Positions 22,031-32,800 of a stretch of 64,000 nt of DNA are shown piece by piece (position 1 is the first letter of the stretch; each line of letters begins with the position of its first letter). Source of the stretch: Mytilus edulis. Its lineage: Eukaryota > Mollusca > Bivalvia > Mytilida > Mytilidae. The notes under the pieces were generated by a model that ran no database searches, was not told the DNA's origin, and worked only from the letters and a program-made list of their open reading frames with translations. Position numbers and translations under genes: made by a program. The stretch is taken from NCBI RefSeq assembly GCF_963676685.1, contig NC_092357.1:67311957-67375956 (forward strand), given 5' to 3'.

Positions 22031-24568
22031 AGACGCCAACGTGATAGCAATATACGACGAAAATTTTTTCAAAATTTGCGGTCGTATAAAAACTGGTCAT
22101 GTTAAAATATAAAATTGTTGCCAACGATTTGTCTTTTAAATTTTTTTCTAATTTTGATGAACATTTTGTAACCCTTCAGACTTTTTCCAAAACAATTGCC
22201 TAGTAACCCATTATTGTTTTGTTAAAGCTTATATAGAAGATGCAATTCTGGTAAATATTTCTTATTTTATGATCTTTGAATTTCAAATGCGAGATATCAA
22301 ACTGTAAAAAAAAAAGGACGCCTCCATGTGCGGGAATATCTTGCTGCATTGAAGACCTGTTGGTGACCTTCTGCTGTTGTCTGTTCTATGGTCAGGTTGT
22401 TGTCTCTTTGACACATTCCCCATTTCCATTCTCAATTTTACTTACACTAATGAGACCTGATGAAGCTTTCCTAATAGCCTTGGCAATGATATTGTGATTT
22501 GTTGTTAAAACCTTTAATCTGTTGAATCGTGTGAAAACTGCAAGTGCAACCCCTGAAGTTCTGTTAAGGTAAATTATAATGCAGATGAATAAGTAGATAA
22601 TATTTTCCTCTCAGCGACTAAAAATGTTGTTAAAATCTCACACTACTCACAGGGAAAGCATTATTGGTCAAGTCAGTGTTTTAGTGGTCTTTCACATTTA
22701 TCAAATTCTAAAATCTACACTGACTGGTCATTTGGTCCAATAATTTATGACATTTTACTAGACCAAACCTTTTATTACTGGATGTTGGCACATGTCTGAC
22801 CGGCTTTAGGGATTACTGAAATTGTGTAAGGGATTATGTCCTTGTCATTCAGATCAAAATTGCAAAAGTTCCATAGAAAAAAATACAGTTGAAGGGTAGT
22901 TTTTCACATCACATAATCTTTTTTATGTGGGTAGTAAAGGATATAAGAAAATGAAAAAAAAAGATGTGATGTGTGGTATGGTACAATAAAATGTTTTCTC
23001 CACCCAATATTTCCATAGCCGTTTTTTTATGCTGAAGGGGCTTTGTTAAAATCACCCTTGCCTGTTTTGCTGGCTACACATTGAAACAGGGTGATTGCTT
23101 GAAAATGTAGAATAGTTTAAGGAAACAACACAGATTTACGGCTCTGTAGGATGTATAACCTATGTGAGTATGTAATAGATATAGTCAGAGCACACATAAA
23201 CAAGTCGATTTTTGTTTTTGACTTAAAGAAGTCAAAACATGTATTTATCATAAAAATGTGTTTTCAATTTTAGACTTATCTAAGTCAGAAAATGACAGAC
23301 TTGTTTAGGTCTATTTATGTTGATAAAAAAACTTAATTTCACTTGTTGGCAAAACTACACCACCTATGACAGCAAAAACCTGTCTGCGAGTTCACAAGGA
23401 CTTGAGCTATCTATATTTAATTGTCTAATTGAACATCCTTACTAAACACAGATGTTTTACCTCATTAAGTGTGGTTCCAATTCGTTGCATTGTAAGGTTA
23501 ATTAACATTATCTCTGATTTTTTAGACTCTCATTCATATTTTTCTTTAGAAGACAACGCATTGTCTTTCAATGTTGTCATTATTTGATTTAGATGCATGA
23601 CCTCCTTATAAATATGCGTGGGTCTTGAAGATAACCAATTTTGATCACTTATCAACTTGTAGGAGACAATATTTTGCAACATTTTGATTCTGGTCAATTA
23701 GTTCTTGCTTAACAATATTTGACCTATTAAAGTCGTATTTTGTCTTGCATTAAAGGGAGACAAATCCTAAAACTTACAAATTTAGACCTCTATGAGCCAA
23801 AAGCAGATTCAGACTTATTTATGTCTGAGCTCTGACTGATATAGGGAGATATATAAAGGGTGAGTCACAAAGAATGACTTTAAATTAATACACTCTTTTA
23901 GTGTACTGTTGCTGTGATGACAAAAGGATACATCCGTCATTGTCTAACTTGATCTGTTCTTGTAAATATCTGTCTCTGGGTAGATTCACATCTCCAAAAT
24001 AATACTGCAAAATATAATACAAATCATTTACAAGAGATGTCCAGTAGTACATTAAGATATATGTAGGTCACTGCTTGCATCAATGTATAACAGCATGATT
24101 AAAATAAAATGAAGTAGGAAAAATATCTTCAAAATTACTTAATCACTTCAAATATTATAAAAACAACATTTATCTGCAAGTTTGATGTATGCAATCCATT
24201 ACTGATCAAAATGATAATGATTTACATCACCAACTTCTTATCAGTTTTAATTTTGATTTTTGTTGAAGGCTGTACGGTGACCTATAGTTGTTATTTTCTG
24301 TATCATTTTGGTCTCTTGTTGGGAGTTTTCTCATTGGCAATCATACCACAAATTCTTTTTAATAATAACCATGATAACATACCTCCATCTGTTTAATAAT
24401 TTTCTTTTCCAGACCATTTGGTGGACCTAAAACCTCTGGTTCAGGTTCTGGTTCGTCTTTGATTTCTACTTTCACTTCACCATTTGGTGATTTGTTATTT
24501 GTTTCTGCATCACCACCAGCCTTCATGTCAACATCATCTGCAGGTGGACTGTTTTCTGTATCTGCCAT
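12223..24568 (-). CDS. SSB: La autoantigen homologue (La ribonucleoprotein), 12 coding exons
   Basis: La binds the 3' UUU-OH ends of new RNA polymerase III transcripts in the nucleus, protecting pre-tRNAs and other small RNAs. Exons, 5' to 3', are 24568-24383, 24004-23932, 22552-22446, 20151-20050, 17894-17781, 17219-17119, 16334-16263, 15143-15110, 13813-13670, 13442-13325, 12827-12718 and 12315-12223. All junctions have GT-AG and matching phases, giving 417 residues (human about 408). The La motif is at about 53-140, with MEYYFGDVNLPRD and FNRLK, and with Q60, Y63, Y64 and D73 as RNA-binding residues. RRM1 is at about 154-230. A Lys/Glu helix lies at 229-263. The second, xRRM-like domain (264-360) starts RVIDAMQVGSVLCVENI. 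The tail is basic (KKKKSSSKRKGR), then acidic (Asp-rich to GDE). An acidic N-terminal extension of about 50 residues precedes the La motif. The start ATG lies in a good context (GCC ATG G on the coding strand). Confidence 0.93.
14080..14532 (+). mobile_element. Hairpin-terminated repeat, GTTCGGTAAACAGG family, in a La intron
   Basis: Two tandem cores of 167 bp (anchors 14,151 and 14,318) are followed by an ACTG/ACGG microsatellite (about 14,459-14,492). The terminal hairpin is TATACCCCCC...GGGGGTATA. It sits between La exons 9 and 8. It has the same layout as the TATACCC family and a similar hairpin, but unrelated cores. Confidence 0.72.
14776..14951. mobile_element. MITE with GGCCAAATAAAAA ends and TTA duplication
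   Basis: Inverted ends GGCCAAATAAAAATATATGT... (176 bp total) are flanked by TTA at 14,773-14,775 and 14,952-14,954. A second, 455-bp member lies at 32,731-33,185. A TWA target is typical of PIF/Harbinger-type elements; the superfamily is inferred. Confidence 0.78.
15368..16222. mobile_element. Inverted-repeat element with a nested hairpin element
   Basis: The ends TAAAGTCATATGAAAC and GTTTCATATGACTTTA enclose about 855 bp in the intron between La exons 8 and 7. At 15,887-16,177 a plus-strand copy of the GCCCC hairpin family is nested inside, with one core, an ACGG/ACGA microsatellite and the end 'cccctctactatcgtagg'. An open frame at 15,618-15,986 runs across the boundary into the nested repeat and matches nothing I recognise. 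Confidence 0.65.
16400..16445. repeat. Uninterrupted copy of the 'ccactgaattacaggctcct' repeat
   Basis: On the minus strand this reads GACAACCACTGAATTACAGG and continues GCTCCT. It is the empty-site reference for the 6.6 kb insertion at 54,556-61,157. Confidence 0.75.
17511..17532. repeat. Poly(G) tract
   Basis: A run of 22 G in the intron between La exons 6 and 5. A similar 22-G run is at 47,949-47,970. Such runs are assembly and length-error hot spots and can form G-quadruplexes. Confidence 0.9.
18163..19702. mobile_element. 1.54-kb inverted-repeat element, TTA duplication, in a La intron
   Basis: The ends begin GGGCTATTCCAGAAAAA and are inverted over about 40 bp (to about 18,203, and from about 19,662). 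TTA flanks both sides (18,160-18,162 and 19,703-19,705). The interior is rich in TAATCATTAATCAG-type motifs near both ends and has no transposase. It is a non-autonomous element, probably PIF/Harbinger-like by target site. It lies between La exons 5 and 4. Confidence 0.8.
21131..22088 (+). mobile_element. Hairpin-terminated repeat with (GAC)n, in a La intron
   Basis: Cores of about 160 bp repeat with 'ggtcataaaccttgtgt' (anchors 21,601, 21,762, 21,921). A (GAC)n/(GACG)n tract follows at about 21,996-22,032. The end is a TATACGAC...GTCGTATA hairpin. The minus-strand valine-rich frame here is only the triplet repeat. It has the same order of parts as the other hairpin families. Confidence 0.72.
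22318..22441 (+). repeat. Dispersed repeat fragment adjoining La exon 3
   Basis: This fragment belongs to the family seen at 1,463-1,772 ('tgaagacctgttggtgacc', 'gacacattccccatttcc'). It ends within about five bases of the La exon 3 splice donor, so the donor sits right at the repeat edge. Confidence 0.7.
24270..24362. repeat. Dispersed 'gattgccaatgagac' repeat fragment
   Basis: A reverse-orientation copy of a short family whose core also appears near 32,600, 45,850, 49,300, 52,480, 54,310, 55,030 and 56,040. It abuts the donor side of La exon 1. It is non-coding. Confidence 0.6.
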
Positions 24569-24859
24569 GGTTGTTTTTGTTGTTTCAAAAGCCTAGCCTG
24601 CAGCATATAAATAAATAATATTATAAACATATTTACACTTATTTAGCTGATTTTTGTTTCTTAATGACCCTTGATCTGTCTACCAATATTTATAACCTTC
24701 TAATGTTAGACAACAATCAATTCTAAATAATGACATCAAAATTTGAAATGTTTTCAATTGTAATTGTTTGAAGGAACTTGGGTGGTTTTAATTAACATCA
24801 TGATCATGATGATTAATGGCAATATTCACATAGTTTAAATATGTCTATAAGATAATTAA

Positions 24860-25448
24860 GGTTCATCATAACCTTTTGGCTAAAATGGCCGTATTTACAC
24901 CCTAAATTTTACTCTGAGTACAGACTAACCTATACACCTGCAACAGTTTTAAGGGATGGCAGGAACTAGATATATAAATTTTAAATGCATTTTATGTTTC
25001 AGAAAATTATAAACTTTTCTAGATTTTGCTATCCATTTTTTTTCGTTCCTGCAGAAGGTGCAAAAATTAACTAAGTAGTGAAAACGATTGAGAAGCTCCC
25101 CTCATATAATCAATGTTGTGAGTAGTATTGATTTAAATGGACAATAGATGGACAATAGACACCTGTAAACAATAGGTGATTTAACAGGTTTAAACTGTGT
25201 AACTGAGTGGACCGTATCAAATGAAACTCGGGTGTTTGTTTATTTTGCTATCTTCTGCAGACTGGAAAAAAATGAACATCAAAATCCAGGTAAGTTTTTA
25301 ATTTTCTGAAACATAGACTTCATATAACTTTTATATATCTAGTTCCTGCCATGCCTTAAAACTTTCCTGGATGTACCAGTTTGTCTGTACTCATAGTAAT
25401 TTTGGAGGTGTAAACACGGCCATATTTTTCAATTCCTTATGATGAACC
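24860..25448. mobile_element. 589-bp inverted-repeat element with TTAA duplication
   Basis: Ends starting GGTTCATCATAA are inverted, and the similarity extends inward over more than 100 bp (CAGGAACTAGATATATAA on one side, its inverse on the other). Both flanks are TTAA (24,856-24,859 and 25,449-25,452). TTAA duplication is typical of piggyBac-like elements. No transposase is present. It lies in the 5' UTR intron of La. Confidence 0.75.
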
Positions 25449-26034
25449 TTAATCTTGACAAAATATAAAATGAAGCAGCAACAGAAATAATAAAGATAAA
25501 AAGAGGCACCTTGAGGATACTGTACCACAAACCATCACTAAAAACTAACATTTCAAATCAGAACATGATGCCAGATTGACAATATAATGGCAGTGTTCAT
25601 AAAAAAAGATATAGAAGGATTTTAAGTTTATCAAAGTGTACAGATACTTTCAATATAAATTATCAGTGTCATCCTAATGGTCATAGAAAGGAGGGAACTA
25701 CAAAAGAAAAGGTACATGGTTTTCGAATCAAGAGTTATTTCCCCTACAAAACCTAAATATACACGTGTATAATTTTCTCAATTAAAAACAAACTTTTTAA
25801 ATGTTTTGTGTACTCCTTCGTTAACACATTTAAACAATAACAAGTACATTCATTTACACATGGGATATTTAACGTCATATAAGAAAGTCTAGTTTCTTTT
25901 GTGGCGCAAGATGGCCTGATAGCGTCCCCAACATTTTATTCACTTTCAAATTGCAGTTTGACAGTAAATTACATTCAAAAAGGGTTAATAGCAGTTGACC
26001 AAAATACACAATGAAGATGTTATCGTTAACTTAC

Positions 26035-26150
26035 CACTCAAATTTTGGTCTAGTCGCCTAAACTTTGTTATTTTCGATTTCAGTTCTCAACCACGTTTTG
26101 CATCATACAGCCACGCATGCGCCCAAAAGACCGGTCTGTTTCCGTCTATG
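26035..26150 (-). promoter_or_regulatory. La 5' untranslated exon and core promoter, NRF1-type site
   Basis: A GTGGTAAGT donor ends a putative non-coding exon at 26,035. The matching acceptor is a TGCAG just upstream of the coding start near 24,600. The palindromic GCGCATGCGT (26,122-26,113) fits the NRF1 consensus, and an ETS-like core (CGGAAA on the minus strand) is at about 26,139-26,144. NRF1/ETS promoters are usual for housekeeping genes. The exact 5' end is not determined. Confidence 0.55.
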
Positions 26151-26268
26151 AACTAAGTAAATGCAAAAACAAATGTCGGAAACTGATCTGTAATGTTAAC
26201 GTATTATAAAAGGGCACCTGTTACACCAAGATTTTGTTTACTGTCACTGACAAATCCTTTGTTACACC

Positions 26269-27258
26269 CAGACCTGCCAACTTTTAAAAATCTCCATGGG
26301 GGATTTAGTGCGCGACCATATTTTTAAGGGACAATTTTTGCGGCGTTTCTGTGTGCACTGTTTTTTACTCTTAAAATAGTCTCATGTCTCTTCTTTTTTC
26401 TTTTGGTATACTGATGATGATCTTATAAGCCTTGATTTCTTTAATTGGCATGATTCTTGTACTTATTTTAAAATTGACAAAATAACTTAAGAATAGAGAA
26501 AAATGGCATTAAAAAAATAAAGGATACTTAGTGAAAACCCCTTTTTCCCCTCCAAAAACCTTATCTTTTGGACCATGACTCAAAAGACATAAACCTATAT
26601 GTCCTAAAGTTAGAAGGATAAATACAGATTTTGATTAAGTCTATCAGTATTAATGAGAAAATGGATAAAAGTTGAGTTATCTTTCTTTGTGTTCGGAGGT
26701 GCTCTTACCGGCGGAGGTTTATTCACAGTAGAAGAATACAAAATGGCGTCGATTTTAAATCAACAGACACATGTCTGATTTCAAAAATTAAATGGATTTC
26801 AAGATAAACAATGTTTTTTTAAGAGTTCAATACAGTTCTCATCTTTAAGTTAATTACGATTTCGTTGTGGAACTACGGTAAACGTTGCAAATTGTGCTCG
26901 TATGATAAATTGATTAAAAATGAAAGGCCAACTGACCGACTTTCTGTTTACAAATAATAATATTAATTAATATTGAGGATTGTTATGACCAATCAGGTAA
27001 TCCAATTACTTGCAACAACAAATTATGACACCTGTTGTGACCGTTGATTAGCGTAGTATTGTAAACTTGTCATAATATGTCCCCAGGTAAAATTATAGAT
27101 TATCAGAAAAACTTCAAAATCGGACACCAAATAATTTTTTCGGGTATATTTTGTGAAAATCGGGATTTTGACTTGTTTTAGAATCCCGATATCGGGATTC
27201 GGGTTGAGGGATGAAAATCGGGATGATACCGCGAAAATCGGGATAGTTGGCAGGTCTG
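26269..27258. mobile_element. 990-bp inverted-repeat element with 6-bp duplication TACACC
   Basis: The ends are CAGACCTGCCAAC and GTTGGCAGGTCTG. The flanking duplicates TACACC are at 26,263-26,268 and 27,259-27,264. The interior includes repeated 'atcgggat' motifs near the right end and no transposase. The ends closely resemble those of the element at 41,387-42,332. Confidence 0.8.
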
Positions 27259-27399
27259 TACACCTAATCTGTTAACTTTTCTCTTTTTTTTACTTTTCAA
27301 AATAACGCTTAGACTTTTAAAAATTATAATTTAAATGAATCAGGCATGTTTCATTACATGGCGAATAGTTTATTCAATATATGTTTCGAAAAAGTTATT

Positions 27400-27790
27400 T
27401 TGACGAACCTCGTTAAAATTTTAATCTATTTGAAGCTAACAGCAGCCGAAAATGACCGTTTGACGTTTGCCGTTTGATACGTTTCCCTCAGTTTTAGTTT
27501 GTAACCCGGATTTATTTTTTCTCTATCGATTTATGAATTTCGAACAGCGGTATACTAGCTGTTGCCTTTATAATTAACCATTTGTAATATATCTATGAAA
27601 ATTTGAAACTCACTATTGAAAGGGTAATAGATCGTAATAATGCCCTATACCGTCAGGCGTCAAACGGCCATTTTCGGCTACCGTTAGCGTGAAATTTCCG
27701 TGATTCGTCAAAATATCCTTATCGTGATTCGTCAGAGGTCTCAAATAATTATCGTTACCGTTATTTGTGGAAAAAAATAACGTGAAAATC
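27400..27790. repeat. Inverted repeat rich in 'cgtcaaacgg' motifs
   Basis: The segment around 27,433-27,480 (AGCCGAAAATGACCGTTTG) is inverted near 27,643-27,690. Beyond it are many 'cgttaccgttatt' and 'cgtgattcgtca' repeats. This is a decayed mobile element between the La promoter and prohibitin, with no gene seen. Confidence 0.5.
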
Positions 27791-28572
27791 ATTCCATTTT
27801 TTTGGGTCTAAAATTAAGAAAGTGCATAATTTATCGTCATGCACCAAAAATTACCGTTAACGTCATTTGGCAAGAATTTTTTACCGTTATTCGTCATGAA
27901 GGTACCCCCATTACCACCCTCTATTAGTAATACTTTAAATTCCTTTCTATACAAAACCATTTCAGTCATAAATTTGAAAATGTGCATGCTGCATGCTGCA
28001 TGCTTGTGTGCTATTTCTAATAGTGTAATAATTCGATTAAAAAATATTTTCAAAGCCAGTATTTTATAGTGAGGCATTATCATGAACAGAATTTCATAGT
28101 GAAATATTGTCCAGAAGGAGGTGACAAAATTTCATGGAGAAAGTCACTATTTCATTATGAAATACTGTCAGTGGACAATATTCTATATGAACTTTTGTCC
28201 GATAGACAATATTTCATGGGGGACATGTACAATATTTTAGGTTACAAAATCGGCATGTGGTAATATCGGATGCTCCTAACACGCACTGCTCCATATATGA
28301 CACTCATGTCATGATGATCATTTTAAGTCTCGCTCAGTTATGTCCAAATCGAGGAAAATAGGTCGGGAGATTGGTAATTCGTTAACGAGCTTCGAATACT
28401 CCCGATTCCAAAACGTTTGACAAACCACTATTTATGCAATCTATAGCTATTCCTGGGAGTAGAAAGTCGTTTATAATTCAGTCAGTGAACAATTCAGAGT
28501 GTAGAAATTGTTAACATTTGATTGATAAGAAATATGGCCACATCAATGGTAATTAATAGGTGCATCCTTGGC

Positions 28573-29275
28573 GCTATTTTGCCGACTCCGGCAAAATAAC
28601 TTTATTTATAAATAGTTTTGCTATTTTGCCGGTTTTAAGATCAAGACTTAGAAGTATACAGATTAAGAATAGAAAAAATATAGAAATATACACTTGGAAA
28701 AGAAACCTTATACAAATAAGTCTTCTATAGCACATTTATATATACAAAGCGTCCATATAAAAGTTTATATTCTTTATTTTAATTAGAAGTCTCTAAAACA
28801 TGTCTTTTTTAAAACATTTTAAAAGCATACATACTAAAACTGATACTAGTTTTCTTTTCTTTAAAAGGAAGTCTGTAAACAATCTGTATTGAAATAGAAG
28901 ATATGCATTGTTTACTACTTACTAAACATGCAAACCCATATGAAAAATGATAACTCTAATTCTTTTATTGATAAGCATATCATATTAGTTTTTATATAAA
29001 AATTCAACAACATCAAAATGCTTTACAAGATAAACATAAATATCGTGTGTACATATGATTTAATGAGCCAGGTCACTATAAGTGAATACACCAGACCTAG
29101 GACCCAGGATGCAAGGCGAAAACAGAGTAATTGATCACATCTAGCAACACATATCATTTATGCATAAATAGTTTCAATAAATTTGGATTTCATATATAGT
29201 CATATTAAAATCGGAGATAAGACCAGCAAAATAGTAAAACTCTATATAGATCGCTATTTTGCCGGAGCTGGCAAA
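28573..29275. mobile_element. About 700-bp element with palindromic TATTTTGCC ends
   Basis: Each end is itself a palindrome: CTATTTTGCCGACTCCGGCA extended at the left and TATTTTGCCGGAGCTGGCAA extended at the right. A further half-copy is at 28,620-28,632. It is AT-rich inside and non-coding. The boundaries are approximate. Confidence 0.45.
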
Positions 29276-29859
29276 ATATCCACTGCCTAATTTATATCAG
29301 AGACATGTAATACGTGACAAAAACAGAAGTCATTACTAACTGCTGGTAGTGTGAACCACTATTTGACCGTGATTTGTCGTGCAGTTTATATATCCAAAGT
29401 TTTAAGAAGAAGTCAAAATACATCTAGTTCATATATGTAATAAGCTTGAATGTGATGTTTGTATGGATTTATACTTACCTGAGATATGTTCTATTCTTGA
29501 ATCTTTTAATTATGAATAGGATCACATTTTTTTGAATATTCTAAAAGTATTTGTCTATATCCTCTAGATAGGTTTTTTTGTCATGGTTAATCATACTACA
29601 TTAATTTCTTTTTTTTTAAATAAATTGTGGCAAATTACCAAATTACTTCTAAAAAAAACACCCTTCATCCGTATTTAAAACAGGTTCGTATCCGTCGTCC
29701 GGTAAAAGTTTTATAAAATATCCGGTTTTCATAGCATGCTGCCTTGACCAAAAAAAGTTGACCTTTCTTGGATTTTATCATCCTTTTTTATTCAGAGTGT
29801 GTGACAACAACATTTTTGAGCAATATATTCTTTCTTAACCACCACAAACGCCATAAACA

Positions 29860-32800
29860 ATGTCTTTTCTAAGTAAAATTGGATATCTAGGCCTTGGTGT
29901 TGCTCTAGTCGGTGGAGTCGCTCAGACAGCATTATACAACGGTAAACTTCATCTTTTTGAAAACCTTATTTCGTCTTGTCGAAGATGAGTTTGACGTACT
30001 AAGATATTGTGTATATGTTAAATTTGACTGACCGTAGATTTGAGATTCGTAATTTAATTTCTAAAATGTTACACAATTATGTAATCAGCTGCACAGCCAC
30101 AGGTCTAGAAGTCATGTGGGTTCAATAATCGATTCAGTGCCAGTGGTCCTTATTGACCTTCATATTTCAATTTTATTTTAGTATAGTAGAAACAATACTG
30201 GCTCTCAGAGGTAAAAATTAACAACAATTGAAATGCATGTGAACTCAAAACAAGGTTGCAGTAAAGTAGGTCATTGACATTGTTCTGGCTTTGATTTCAT
30301 CACCAGACCTATAACTTACATCAGGTGCAAGACAACTAGTCACTGAGATAAAATGTGCTGATTTCAAAGAAAAGACAACTCAGAACATCTTTTAATTATA
30401 AAAAAGAAGATGTAGTATGATTTAAAAGTCATAGTCCGCTATAAAAGTCATCTTGGACCGTCAATACGTAAACTCTGACCATCTATACAATCGACTTGGA
30501 CAAAGTTATATTTAGTATAAATAGGAAAGATTTGACTACATAAATGAGTTTCTTACATGAACCAAACTTTTTCTCAGAAGTTGGGCTGTCATAATCACAT
30601 GATAACTCAAAGACTTTAAACAATGATTAGACAAATCAGACTGTGTATCACAACTTTTAGACAATGTTGTTTGATCAGGTTTTATTTAGTACCCAGTTGT
30701 CTCTAGGCTGAGTTGTCCTGCATTGTTAACATCATGACATGCATGATTTTTTTTAAGGTTTTCAATATTAAAATCAAATTTTTTATTGGTTAAAGAACAC
30801 GTATATATATCACAATGATAGAAAATGTATTCTTTTCTATTTTTTCAGTTGATGGTGGTCATAGAGCAGTTATATTTGACAGATTCAGAGGAGTACAAGA
30901 CATAGTTTCTGGAGAAGGGACACATTTTTTGATACCATGGGTACAGAAACCAATCATATTTGACATTCGATCAAGACCAAGAAGTGTTCCTGTTGTTACA
31001 GGAAGCAAAGGTAGGAAAATTTTCCATTGATAATAATATACAACGGAAACTATCGAAAAAACTATTCGTTTGTGATAACTACTAACTACCAGTGGCGGAT
31101 CCAGAACTTTTCCTAAGGGGGGCCCGCTGACTGACCTAAGGGGGGGGCCCTCTCCAGTCATGCTTCAATGATTCCCTATATAACCAAATTTTTCCCACAA
31201 AAGGGGGGGCCCCACCCCTGGATCCGCCTATGACTACAGGATGTAGCTGATTAACTTGATTGTGTTTAAATCAGATGCCTGGTAGATAAAATAATTTTAA
31301 AACATCCTAGTACATTATCATGATTATGTTTTGCTTATATTTAAAGGGGTTATGGCATGGGGTATATAATAAATCATTGAGATAGCAATCCATAAGAAAT
31401 AAAATATACATTTATTAGGGCAACATTATTTTCATTTAGTCTTCAATGATAGCATGATTTCAACTTGTTATCAGAAGGGTAAAAAACAAAGAATATTGAA
31501 TTGTTTTCTTTTAAAGGAATGTTTCAGCCTCTGCTGCAGGGGAGGGGGTATTAAGTTATATCCTTGTCTGTCTGTTCGTGGTCCATACATCAGTTTGTCT
31601 CAAAATTGGCTTTGTTTTTTTGTTCTGAAAAACAAATGTTAAGAAACTCATACACAATGCCTAAATTACATGTACCTCAAAACTCAGATCAAGTAAAAAT
31701 TTGGGTAGAGTCGCTTTTACAGAACTTTCTTGAGTTGACACATTTCCCGTATATTTATCGTGTTTATATCATGCATATTATTTGCTTATTTTCCCAATTT
31801 TGTTAGTATACAAAATCTTTGCACTTTTCTATATGATGGTTTTTGAGAAATCAAAGAATAATCATTTTATGTTTTCAGATTTACAGAACGTTAATGTCAC
31901 ATTGAGAATTTTATTCAGACCAAAGGCTGATGCCCTCCCAAATATATACACAAATGTTGGTCTTGATTACGATGAAAGAATTCTTCCATCCATCACAAAT
32001 GAAGTCTTAAAGGCTGTAGTGGTGAGTAAATTTGATTAGAGATGCAGCGTCTCTTGTTAACATCAAAAGTATGTGTTTGATTTCACCAGAGCTATCCTAT
32101 TTCCTACCGGAAAATCACTACACAAATGAACGTCTTGAAATATATTGTCTATTAAAATTAGAAAAATGCAAAGTTATAGTATTGTAAAACAGAAAGAGAG
32201 AAAGTTAATGTTAAAAGTCAAGCACACATCTGAAAACTGTTTCCGGAATATGAAACTACCTGGCATACCCTTACCCTTATTCCTTCTGCCATATTCCATT
32301 TGGCTGTATTGAAGTAATAATATCTCCAAGATAGACAATTTGATAAACTCAATGGGTAAAAAAATGTAATCTGAAACAAAAATCCCTTTTCTACTGATAA
32401 TTTTATTTGCATGTTCCTCATTCAACATGTTCAATGATTGCGGTTGACTCAAAAATCTAAATTAAGCACAAACACATTTATTTAATATTTACATTTTTTT
32501 CAAATTGTCAATACATTGTTAATTGTTAAATGTAGCCTTGAAAGAACAGAAAATAAAACCCTACCAATCTGAATAAATATAAAGTAAATCTGTATAAGAA
32601 GATATGGCATGTATGGTATGAGTGCCAATGAGACAACTCTCCATCTAAGTCACAATTTGTAAAAGGTCAAAGTACAGTCTTCAACATAAAGCCTTGGCTC
32701 ACATCAAACAGCATGAACAGCAAGCTATAAGGCCAAATAAAAATATATGTGTGGTTCCAGTTACAAACTTTTAAAAAATAGGGTCGGTTTGTCGCCATTT

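Noticed and set aside
21936-22124. Valine-rich minus-strand frame
   Set aside because: It is a translation of the GAC triplet microsatellite of a hairpin-terminated repeat.
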